Origin: Laburnicola sp. R22_1
Taxonomy: Eukaryota > Ascomycota > Dothideomycetes > Pleosporales > Didymosphaeriaceae
Assembly (NCBI GenBank): GCA_014281115.1
Contig: JACONQ010000019.1
Location: 1,550,001 to 1,614,000, forward strand
DNA length: 64,000 bases
Direction: 5' to 3'
The translations under genes and the position numbers were made by a program. The notes beneath the pieces were generated by a model. It worked only from the letters and a program-made list of their open reading frames with translations. It had not been told where the DNA came from and made no database searches. The stretch's first letter is position 1, and every line of letters begins with the position of its first letter. This document shows, piece by piece, positions 21,997 to 31,769 of the stretch.

Positions 21997-22606
21997 TCAG
22001 AGAATGCTGGAATTGACGGGAAAGCTCTCAGTTGCCGCATTCTCCGCTTTGCTCGACGCCCATTCTCCCCCTTTTCTATTAAGCTCTCCAAGGCTTTTGC
22101 TTGAAATCATGATTTCGTGACATAGAGCAAAAGACGTGTTCAAATCCCACTCGGATTCCGTTGCTGCAGACAGACAGACACTCATCCTGTCTTGGTGGCA
22201 TTTGTAGCCCTCTTCCGAACCACATCTCACAGTAGACCTTATGCGGTGCAAACACCCCTCCAGCTGCTTGCAGGCGTCTTGAACACGAGGAAGGCCATGC
22301 TGTTGCCCCTCGAGCTTATTCTGAATGCCAGAAATCGGGTTCTCCCTATTGAAGGCTTCGTCTGCCGTCTTCGGTGCTGTACGCGGCCACCCTGGGTCCT
22401 CTACGCTGAGCACGCAGGTTCCTCGGATACACTGAGCATGCCTCTGTTCGAGCTTCCTATGCTCAGCCCGCTGCTGCTCAAGCTTCTTATGTTCCACAAG
22501 CAGCTTCCTCTGGCCTTTATGCTCTACATGCTCGAACAAGGCCCTGAAGCACTTGCTCTCCCATCCTGCACATGCCCCATACGCTTCAGTCTGCTGCCCC
22601 TAGCCT
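21997..22606 (-). CDS. Possible coiled-coil protein exon, unknown function
   Basis: A minus-strand frame of about 200 codons runs from a CTAG acceptor-like site near 22606 to a stop at 21997. Its first part is rich in charged heptad-like repeats (LVEHKKLEQQRAEHRKLEQR), which should form a coiled coil. There is no recognised domain, and start and upstream exons are unknown. The reading is open across a GC-rich stretch, so chance openness cannot be excluded. Confidence 0.3.
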
Positions 22607-23044
22607 TGTAGGCTCTTCTGGAGCCTTCCAGCGGCCTGACCCGGCCCCGTCTGCCTGCTCCCTCTGCCCTCCAGGCGTCCGTGCCCGGCTGCTCCTGCCT
22701 CCTGCCTCCTGCTCCTGCCCTCACGGTGCTCTAGCAAGTGGGTCCGGCCACGCCTCCGTCAGTCCTCGACGCCGCGCCATGCCTCTTTGGGTAGGGCTTG
22801 CAGGGGGTGGAAAGGTGAAGCCTAGCGTCGCGAGGGCTGCTGGAGGGAACTCCAAATCAGCTAGAGATGCCACAGCCGGAGTGCAAACCCTCCCACAAAG
22901 CATCTCAAGCCTGTAAATAGCTGAGGAAGGACAACTCGACGAGGGCTTTCGAATGGTGCCGCTCTCGTAGAATATAACCTCGTCGTTGTGGAGATATCGC
23001 CGGTAGAGGGTAGATGGTTTCTTCAGCTCTTCTCTCAAACCTCC

Positions 23045-23095
23045 GTGCCCCACACCTCTTCACCGAACGACCTCGCTGACCGGGGTGTGGGGCAC
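23045..23095. promoter_or_regulatory. Perfect 12-bp inverted repeat upstream of the Mei2-like gene
   Basis: GTGCCCCACACC at 23045-23056 is mirrored exactly by GGTGTGGGGCAC at 23084-23095, with a 27-base spacer. It lies 27 bases upstream of the TATA box, the position expected of a dimeric transcription-factor site. Confidence 0.7.
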
Positions 23096-23121
23096 AGACC
23101 TCCCTGAACTTCTCCCCCTAG

Positions 23122-23128
23122 TATATAA
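23122..23128 (+). promoter_or_regulatory. TATA box of the Mei2-like gene
   Basis: TATATAA lies about 200 bases before the start codon and is followed by a CT-rich stretch, a usual arrangement around fungal transcription starts. Confidence 0.7.
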
Positions 23129-23323
23129 GCCTCTTCTCTTCCTTCCACTCGCCTCTCTCTTCCCTTTTCTGCATCCTTCTCTTACTTTCAGACCCCACCC
23201 TGGTCTTTGATCTGAACTTGGCCTTGGCCTGACTCATTGACCGACATCTCCTCAGTCTCTTGTGCTTGCACACATCCCCTCTTTCTCTTGTCCTTGAACA
23301 TCCCGTTAGACATCATTGACATC

Positions 23324-25595
23324 ATGTCTAACTCACCTCCCTCCTCATCCGTTGGCCGCGGCGCACCATCCAGCCCTTACGCTGGTACTGACCCCACCCT
23401 CTACTCCCCTGAGGTGGGTCGGCAGACGGGTCAGCAGCCTGTTGCGCAGTCTTCGAAGGCTGCTGGTAAGCGTCCTGTCGTCGAGACTGCGACCTTGCCG
23501 CCTCCGCTGTTCCGCATTCGTGGCATTACCTACCGCGGCTTGAACCCTGATCCCCATGTCCTCGGCACGTTCGTCAACGAGATTGAGAGCCAGGATCCCG
23601 CGTTCATTTCGCGCCACGTCCTTGTTCAAGTCGTTCCAGGTGGTGTAATGGCCGGCGTTGATCATGAGTACGAGCTTGCGAAGGTCCACCAGCAGATGAA
23701 ACAGGTAAGTTCCAGTCCTCATTCTGCTACGCAACGCTCACCACCTTCTAGTATGCCTGCTTCGATGCCTGCGTGCCCATCTACTCCCGTGGGGTCCACC
23801 TGCGCTTCGACAATCTTCGTGACGCTACCGAGGGCAAGCACCTTCTTGAAGGCCTTGAGTTCCTCTGTTGCTTCATCGACAATTACCAGTTCGCTCTCGC
23901 CAAGTCGCAAGACACGGCGAAGATCGATGAATTTGAAGGTCAAGTCCGCATCGTCGTCTATGCCAAGTCCGCTATGCATCGTTGCCCTCCGACCTTCGAC
24001 AGGCAGAAACTCAAGCAGCTCCATGAGGGAGTTGAGCAAGTCCTTCGGTTCTTCGGCGATATTCGCGGCTTCGTTCACACGCATACCGACATTGAGAAGC
24101 TCGAGTTCGTCTTTCGGTTTGAGTTCTTCTCAGTCGAAGCCGCGAATCGTGCAGTTGCTAGCTTGACCGAAGACAAGATTCGCATCTGCCCTTCTGATGT
24201 GAGTGGCCCCATTGACTATCTGTCTTCCTATTCTGACATTTGGCAGGGTGTGTGGAGCTACGACATCGTTGGTGCCTACAACTGGAACGGTGATCGTCCT
24301 GCGAATTCACCTCATCGTCGACTGCCGCGCATCGACGATAAGGGTCGACTGACCGAATACCGTCACGCAAAGCAACCAGTGATCCCGAGCAAGCATCCCG
24401 CGGATCACACCAACCGTGTGACTCGTAGGCAGATCGAGAATGGAAGCGATGTCCGCACAACTATCATGTTGCGCAACATCCCCAACAAGCTGGACTGGGT
24501 GAGTTGTCTCCCGGCCTGGCCTGACACAGCATCACTAACTCTTTTCAGATGTCGCTCAAGGCTCTCCTCGACCAGAAGTGCTTTGGCACCTACGACTTTG
24601 TCTATCTTCGCATCGACTTCAAGTCAGGCCACAACGTCGGCTATGCCTTCATCAACTTCTCAGATGTGAAAGGCATGCTCGCCATGCTGGACCAGGTGGC
24701 ACATGCGCCCTGGGATGGCTATCGGTCCTCCAAGAACGCCGAGATCTCATACGCCACCATTCAAGGCAAGGAGGCACTCACCCAGAAGTTCCGAAACTCG
24801 TCTGTCATGCAGCAGACCCCATACTGCCGCCCTCGACTCTTTTATTCGTACGACGAGGCCATGACAATGGGCAACACTCGTGCTGCAGGTATCGAGTATG
24901 CCTTCCCCCCGCCAGACAACTGGAGCAAGCTGCAGCGTTCAATGGAGAGCGCCGACAGCGTCGGTCTCTACCCCCCGACTGGCGTTCCCAACCAGGCCAT
25001 GAACCGCCACATGATGTCCGCCTACGACCGCGGTACTCCTCGTGATATGGTTCACTCTGCCAACATGCAGAATCAGTTCGGCCCGAACCCCTCGTACACT
25101 TCGATGTCCGACTACAAGAAGCGCAAGTGCGAGAAGTGGCACGCCGAGACATACGGCTTCAGTCAGAACGGCATCGTGCCATTTGAGCACATCTCGGCGG
25201 TTGCCATTCGGGAGTTCATGGAATACGACAATGCCTGTCGCTCTCCGTCGCAGCGCATGCACACCGCGGGACCTTCCAACCCTGGCATCATCGGCCGTCC
25301 GGCTGGCCACCACTCAGCTGTCCAGCATCCCGGCTTCGGTGTCGCAGCGGCATATCCTGCTCATCAAGGTTCCATGACCGGAACATATGCGGCTCCGGCT
25401 CCCCAAGGTGGCATGTTTTCAACTGCTGCTCAAGGCTATGCCGCTCAAGGCTATGCCGGTGTCCTTACTCTCCAAGGTCAAGCCACCGACGATGGTGCTT
25501 ACAACGGCGAGTCGTCTGGTACCCGCGGCAGTCAGTTCTACCCGACCAAGTCGCGTCGCGGCTCGCAGCCGGCCTCTGACAGCAGTGTGGTCTAA
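23324..25595 (+). CDS. Mei2-like RNA-binding protein (RRM)
   Basis: Four exons (23324-23704, 23752-24198, 24247-24498, 24549-25595) with three GT..AG introns give 708 residues. After a Ser/Pro/Gly-rich N-terminus there is an RRM-like region (VHLRFDNLRDATEGKHLLEG and VRIVVYAKS), then the diagnostic C-terminal Mei2 RRM starting RTTIMLRNIPNKLDW and continuing YDFVYLRIDFKSGHNVGYAF and INFSD. The spliced junction DW/MSLKALLDQKCFGTYDF falls inside this RRM. The tail is Gly/Ala/Gln-rich with AAQGYAAQGYAG. In fission yeast Mei2 drives meiosis by binding non-coding RNA; filamentous-fungal members are thought to act in development, and the role here is inferred. The start ATG at 23324 is the first ATG in frame downstream of the TATA box. 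The inverted repeat ahead of the TATA box may regulate it. Confidence 0.9.
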
Positions 25596-25739
25596 GCCAT
25601 CTCTTCACCTGCACACTGTTGCCTCCACAGCACCTTCTCGGGTTTGTTCGGCACATATACCTCTGCGTATACTTCTCGGGTGCGGTAACCATTTCGACCA
25701 TTTCGACCATTTCCTTTGCGTGTTTTCTTTTTCTTTCTT

Positions 25740-26020
25740 TCCCCTTTTTCAGACACAACGCTCATCGCGATGCATGTCTCAAAAAGAATATGGTTCTACA
25801 ATCTGAATCAACTCAGACATACAGGTCGCCTGGTGGCTTCCTAGGTTTCTTTCTTCGTCTCGGACACGACGCTTCTCGCGATGTGTGTCTTGAGCCGAAT
25901 ATGGTTCGATGGTCGATGGTCATGTCGTGGAATGGTTACCCTGTTTCTTTCCTCTGCTTTGTTTCGGATACCGCGCCTCGTCGCCATGGGTGTCCTCTGC
26001 GCAACATGTTTTACACTGAG
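25740..26020. repeat. Tandem repeat family A (about 107 bp, three copies)
   Basis: Three diverged copies begin near 25752, 25860 and 25967. Each has a pyrimidine-rich lead (ttctttct), a CAGACAC/CGGACAC/CGGATAC core, a TCGCGATGxxTGTC-like centre and an ATATGGTT or equivalent end. They lie in the 3' flank of the Mei2-like gene, the first about 155 bases behind its stop. Confidence 0.7.
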
Positions 26021-26619
26021 AGTATGTTTTACATTATCTGACGGATCTGACTAGACAGACATGTTGTCTGGGCGATTCGGAATCTGGTCGACGCGGCTGC
26101 CGTCGAACAGGAATGGTTTCTCATAAAAGTTTTCATAGACGAAAAAATAAAGGCTTCTGCCACCAACTTCGTGTGCCATTTGACTGTGATGCTCAGTGAC
26201 TAGTGGTTGCTTGGTGTTCTGGATGTCCGGTACAATCTCCTCGTATGATCTTGTGGTCGCGATTGTAAGTTGGTGTTTTGTTTTCACGATGGTGTTGTGA
26301 AGACATCTATGAATGTAGGTGGTGTTTCGTCTCTTCGACGAGCCTGGGTCGAGCAGATGCCCAGCTCTGAAGATACATTGTCGTGTATGGAAGTCGCGAA
26401 TGCATTGCAGATGGATAGTAGCAAGCAGGGTTTCATTCGGTAGGTGGGTAGTCAATCAGGCGAGCATGTGGAGGACGCGTTCCCATGATGGCGTAATGTA
26501 CAGCATCCACCATTCTGACCGAGATGGAAATGAAGAAGCCCGGAGAAGCAAACGACAGCCTTTGTAACGTATGTAGCTGTGGTGCTTGCCGTGTGGGGGC
26601 TAAGACGATGCCATCTTTG
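26021..26619. other. Non-coding stretch inside the repeat block
   Basis: No gene and no clear repeat is seen. The longest minus-strand frame (26051-26455) has no recognisable domain. Confidence 0.4.
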
Positions 26620-26930
26620 AATGTGGTATCCGTAGGCGCTGGCGAAAGACGATATCCATGGTGACGACTGGATCCGTCGTCGTTAGCAAGTGAGGTTTAC
26701 GGCTGGACACTCTTCGACATGGCGTCCATGACGGCTGGCGAGAAGACGACATCCTTGGTAACAACTCAATCCGTCGTCGGTATCGAGTGAGGGTTACGGC
26801 GACGTCATGTTGGACATGGCGTCCATGACGACTGGCGAGAAGATGACCTCCTTGGTGACGGCTGCATCCGTCGTCGGTCTCGGGTGAGGACTACGGCGAG
26901 ACCATGTTTGATAGGTGGTATTCGGAGGAG
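26620..26930. repeat. Tandem repeat family B (96-97 bp, three clear copies)
   Basis: The core ctggcg is found at 26638, 26734 and 26831, spaced 96 and 97 bases apart. Around it each copy has GAxAAGAxGAxxTCC and ATCCGTCGTCG, then a GTGAGG..TACGG element. Two copies share the 18-mer GACATGGCGTCCATGACG. More diverged copies may continue to about 27290. Confidence 0.85.
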
Positions 26931-28334
26931 CTTCCGAGAAGGCGGTCTCGTTTTCAATGACGTGGTCGGTCTTCATGATCGAATGAGGGATACGGTTGAG
27001 GCATACTTGACATGAGTCGTTCAGAAAGGTTGCCGAGAAGAAGCTCGTCCAGAACATCCGATGAGGAGCGCTTTGCAGTGATGGGCTTAGCGATACAGGC
27101 GGAGAACTGGGTCTTGCTTCGGTATCCAGTATAGCTGTGTATGAGCACTGCAATGGATTTGCTGAAGGGCGTGATGTGATGAGGTAGACGTCCAGCGTCC
27201 CGGAAAGAAGACGGCCGCCTCTGTAACGGTGGGACTTACGATTGAGCCATCCTTGCCATGTATGTACGTTCGGATGATTGACAAGAAGAAGCTGGCAGCG
27301 GGGATTTTTGCAAGACAGACAGAGACATGTACGTTGACTAGAAATCAAGCAATGCTGCGGAAGCCCGTGCGACGACTCAGCTGGAGGAGTTGCTATGATG
27401 AGATGTGAGATGGAGAGCCAGTCAGATAGCAAGGCGAAGGACCAGATTAGAACTCGCTATCCGTAGAAGAGCAAAGCCGAATGTTATCGTTTGTGCTGGA
27501 TGGATGTGTATGTGCATTGGAGAAGTGTCTGCATACCAGCTTCAGCCCTGCTATGGTTATCATCGATAATGATCTCATAGTGAGAAGATGGTTGCCAGCT
27601 CTGTTCGCCTGAGATTGCGAAATGTTGACTGTCGATGCGATAACACCAACTAACGATCTGATCGCGAGATGGTCTCACATCTAGAATCTCGCTACCAGCC
27701 ATGCGTAGAGAAATCGCTACCAGCCGTTCATAGAGAATGCAACCCGCCACCTTCATTTTGAGCGGAAAATCTGTGCTGAACAACTCCTGAAACAGTTCGA
27801 CTGAGGAGTCCTCTAAAGAAATTGCCGATTGAATCGTAGAAAGGCCATGGTGGTCGTGGTTGTGGACAAATCAAAGTCGTTCTTCGTCATGTTAATAGAT
27901 CCATTTGTATTGTGGGTGCGTCACAATAGGTAGGCCTGAACGGCCCGTGGGCTCTGGTGAGGTGAAGAATGCGCGGAGCACATCGACACCGAGATGCAAC
28001 GATTGCACATTCCTAGTTTTCGTATGCACTCATTTCTCTTTCGGGGAGGCTGGAAGAGATAGGAACCACATACGCAACGGTTGTGAAGGTAGCGGTCCTC
28101 GCAATGGTCTCGGAAAGATTGTCCGGATGTTGTATCATCAAACTCTGCGTATGCAATGATACCAGTAACTCAATCCTGCGCGCAAGATTGGTCAGGGGCG
28201 AAATAGGATGTTTAGAGAACCGAACAGATTCATGACGTGCGCAGCAAGTTGAGTTGAGAATGCGGCAAGGGCCACCACCAAGGGGCTGCTGAACGAGCTT
28301 GCCGGACCCAAGACGCTGCAGTCGCTAGCATGCA
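26931..28334. other. Repeat-block stretch without a recognised gene
   Basis: Diverged relatives of family B seem to extend to about 27290. Beyond that only short frames without domains are present. Confidence 0.4.
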
Positions 28335-28690
28335 GGTACGCCTCGTGTGTCAGACGCCCTTTCTGAGCTTGAGCATCCTTCCCAGACATTGAGAATCTCG
28401 ATAGTGGATACCTAGGTAGGGAGGATGTCACGTTCTCCGGGCCGGGAGTTCGTCTGCGAGTCCCAACACGCCCCAATCTCACTCGAGACCATGATAGCAC
28501 AGTCGGTAGCATTCCGGCATCTCGGGTGTTAAACGCCCTTTCCGAACTTCAGCGTCCCTCCCAGAAGTTGACGACCTCGGTAGTGAAGAGGGCGAATGTC
28601 ACGCTCTCCGGGGTGCGAGCTCCCTGCGGTCCCAACACGCCCCAATCTCACTTGAGGTAATGATAGCACCCCAGTTGGGCAAAAATTCAG
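28335..28690. repeat. Tandem repeat family C (about 170-180 bp, two copies)
   Basis: Unit 1 (about 28340-28520) and unit 2 (about 28521-28690) share AACGCCCTTTC/GACGCCCTTTC, TCACGNTCTCCGGG, the 18-mer TCCCAACACGCCCCAATC and TGATAGCAC at matching places. Confidence 0.85.
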
Positions 28691-28769
28691 TAACCAGATC
28701 CTGAATTGACAACGAAAAGTCTGCTCAATGCTTCCCATGCGGCAAAAATCCAGCAATAGGCTTAGGACA

Positions 28770-28900
28770 GTGCCTGTGCAAAAAAAAAATGCAAAAAACA
28801 TATGGGTCTCCGCTGAGACTGGTGTTCGAACCGCCGTCCTGTTGGAGCTCGTGTTAGCAAGATCTGCTCATCGCCGAGCCTGTGGATTCGCACCTTAACC
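28770..28900 (-). repeat. tRNA-like module, copy 1
   Basis: On the minus strand a GGTTCGAACACC element resembling a Pol III B box is preceded by TTGCTAACACGAG, which looks like an anticodon loop with AAC, and followed within 40 bases by a short GTCTC/GAGAC hairpin and T runs. Acceptor and T stems do not pair properly, so it is not a working tRNA gene. A related copy is at 30255-30385. Confidence 0.55.
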
Positions 28901-29060
28901 CACAGACTCGACGAGGAAAAACTTCAAACAACAATTACATATATGACAGTAACGTCGACAGTCCCCTGGTGGTGGAGAGCTTGTAGCCGTCGCTGACCAT
29001 GGTGGGCGCGGGGCTGCACGGGCTAGGGAAGGTGCCGCCTACCTGGCGGGGTATTCACCA
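28901..29060. other. Spacer between repeat families
   Basis: No gene or repeat recognised. Confidence 0.4.
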
Positions 29061-29365
29061 CGCACACGCATTATTTCGCCTGACAACGAGGTGCCCGCTT
29101 GCACGGGCCTTCCTAGATCTCCTCTAGAGGCAGGCGCCGGGTGGTGGGATACCCAGGCCCTTCGTGAGGTCAAAGACGGCTCTCTGGGTCTGATAACCCC
29201 CCCACTGCAGCCACGTGTATTATTGCATCCGGCATCGTGAGGCGCGCCTGCACAAATCTTACTTGAGCCCATTCACCAGCAGGCGACAGACGACAAGGTA
29301 GCTGAGCCCCTCGCGAGCTCAGACGTCGCTCCCTGGGTGTTGACCTCTCCAACATGGCCAATTTG
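29061..29365. repeat. Tandem repeat family E (about 150 bp, two copies, perhaps a third)
   Basis: Unit 1 (about 29061-29210) and unit 2 (about 29211-29365) align through ATTATT, GCAGGCG/GGCAGGCG, CCC.TCG.GAG and CTGGGT.TGA.AACC elements. A weaker third copy may start near 29420. Confidence 0.6.
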
Positions 29366-30254
29366 GGCATGTGCTCGCATAGCGACACCTAAGCCATAGG
29401 ACGGCACAGCCCATCTGGGTTGTTTGTGCATCATTATGCCGCATGTCCACCTTGGGGTATGAGCCATAGAAGGGCACTCACTTGGTGCCGCTTTGCACCA
29501 AAAGCAACAAAGTCCAGCCGTGGGTGGAAGGAACCGAGGTATAGCCGTAGGAGGAAGGCACGTTTCCAACATGGCCGAAACCGAAGTTTCCTTTCGCCTT
29601 CGCGGAAATGGTGCGCGCGTTCGTCTCGATATTCTCCGATTTAGGTCTCCTTGATATTCCTCCCAGCATTTGCTGATAATCGTGAAACAAATGTACTCGT
29701 TCTTCTCCGTGCATTCCCCTGAGGCCGTTCTTCACCTCGAGGCTGTTCTTTCCTTGTGTTTCATGGGCGTCTTCTCTCATGAGGCCAATCTCTTCAACGT
29801 GGTTTCGAAGGTGTCCGTGGCTGGTGTGCAACAGCTGCACTCATCCATGTCAAGTGCTTCACAGGCAAGCCCCTTGCGTAGTAGCCGCATTCATCTCGAA
29901 CTCTGCCCGACAGTATTCCCCCCTCTTGAAATTTGCCAGAAAGAGACTTGACCCTTCCTGTAACCAAACTTGAATAACGCAGGACGGTGATTGAACTAGA
30001 AAAAGAAAATCTTCTCATACCTTATCCTGGTCAATGCCAGATTGTACTGCTTGGGAGTCTGAGTACCGTATGTTACCCCAGGATAGGCGATACCAAAGTC
30101 GAAAGTACTCAATCTTCTGTCTGTCCTGCGGCTGTACGTGACCAGGCTGTATGTGACCGCCGTAGCAGTGTAACGCCGAAAAAAACGCCGTAGTAGTGTA
30201 GAAGGTGGTTGTATTAGTCCATCGTTGGGTTGGCGCGTAATCCCGGATAGCTTG
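29366..30254. other. Repeat-block stretch without a recognised gene
   Basis: Short frames only. The 14-mer TGTTACCCCAGGAT at 30071 recurs twice near 42.8 kb. Confidence 0.4.
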
Positions 30255-30385
30255 AGACAGTGCCTTGTGCAAAAAATAAAAAAATGCCAAAAAACATATT
30301 TGTCTCCGGCCGAGACTGGTGTTCGAACTGCCGATCTACGCTCACGAGTTAGCACTGTTCTTACTGTAGCCGACGCTGAATCGAA
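30255..30385 (-). repeat. tRNA-like module, copy 2
   Basis: Minus strand: AGTGCTAACTCGTGAGCG, then CGGCAGTTCGAACACCAG and GTCTCGGCCGGAGAC, and a T-rich tail including GTTTTTTGGC. It shares the order of elements and the TTCGAACACCAGTCTC word with copy 1. The T-arm pairing is degenerate. Confidence 0.55.
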
Positions 30386-31386
30386 ATGGACCCTCAACCC
30401 ATTCAACTCAACGCCGACTACGAAGAAAATCCTCAAATCTTTAATGCATATAGACCATACGGTGTGGTCTAAATCGTAGACTGAGATGGTGTACGTGAAG
30501 GCGGGGGCGGAGTTGGTGTGCTGTTACCTAGGAGACCCGCGGTTGGGAGTGAGTGAGATCGATGAGGCAGACCTAGCCTACCTCCCAACCAACACACACT
30601 GTGCCACAGCACTGTGCTTGTGGCACACGCATTGCTGAACAACTGCAGCAGAGAGAACGCTCGGACAGGCCATGTCTTGCTAAGGAGGAGGCAAAGGGGC
30701 CAAGTTACAGCCAAAAGTGGGATGCAGGAGAGATGCTTCAGCGGACTCGGATGACACGACGAGCGGATTCTTCTAGCTTGGGAAAGCGCTACATCAAGTA
30801 GTGTGGCGGCGTGCTCAGCATGTGGAAGGAACTATCAGGGGTGGCGCCGGATAGTGGGGGGCTTCATAGACATGGCATGGACGACGCGGCCTTCCAGATC
30901 ACTGTTTGTGCATCTTCTCCTAGTCCGGGGACGGTTCTAGTCATCTGAGGATACTAGCAGTATCTTCAGGGGGATTGGTCTACTCCAGGAAGACGAGGCT
31001 TTGGGCGTATGGCGGTGTGACATCTCATCGGGGTATGCAAACAGAGAGCATCACATACGCAGAATGATCGTCTGAAGACTTTGGCCATTTGACGCACTCA
31101 AAGCTTTAGATGTTCATCTGAACGAATGTACACGCCTTTGGCTCCAAGCTCAAACCGTGCATGAAAGCAAGGTCCACTCTGCTTAACCTTGAAGTTTGTG
31201 TAGAGCGCGGGTTTGCTGCGCTAGGGGGGGCTCGCAGCTGCATATCTCGCCTGGACGACGCTGCACACCAAAATTTGTCTCGGCGAGCTGAATCTCCATG
31301 CTTGCGCCATCCAGCTCAAGCATTAATCGGCGCCCTCGAAGCTGGAAGGCGGAGATTGGGGGTATGCGGGCTTTCGAGCGACCGTG
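30386..31386. other. Repeat-block stretch without a recognised gene
   Basis: No gene or clear tandem repeat was recognised. Confidence 0.4.
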
Positions 31387-31650
31387 ATGCACGGGCCTGG
31401 GGTGTTTTCTTTACGCGCAAGTCCATGGCCAGCAGCCCCTCAAACACCAACACCAACACCAAGCTGCCTGACGACAATCTCAATGCCGCCGCTCCCTTTC
31501 GAGAAGACTGCTGCCGAGCGAAAGCAACCCCGTCACTTCGTGAGAGGGCTTATTTGCGTGCTTCTCCTTTCCTTTTATTTGAGATTGTTTGCGCTGCGTC
31601 TTTGGTTTGCCCTGGCCTTCCATCTCTTCGACCGCCGCGGCCTTAATTAA
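31387..31650 (+). CDS. Small ORF with one hydrophobic segment, doubtful
   Basis: An 87-codon frame from the ATG at 31387 has a Pro/Thr-rich start, a basic stretch (KTAAERKQPRHFVRG) and one strongly hydrophobic segment (LICVLLLSFYLRLFALRLWF), then stops. The pattern resembles a membrane anchor, but no family is recognised. It may be a fragment of a decayed gene. Confidence 0.25.
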   Translation: MHGPGVFSLRASPWPAAPQTPTPTPSCLTTISMPPLPFEKTAAERKQPRHFVRGLICVLLLSFYLRLFALRLWFALAFHLFDRRGLN

Positions 31651-31769
31651 TGTCAGGGATCGTCAAGCACCTTCTCCCTTTCTCGAGAAACCGGAGCATC
31701 GACAATATGGAGGCGACGCTGTTCGCATCGTCTTCGGCGGCTTTCTCAATGTCATCGGCGGTAGCCTCG

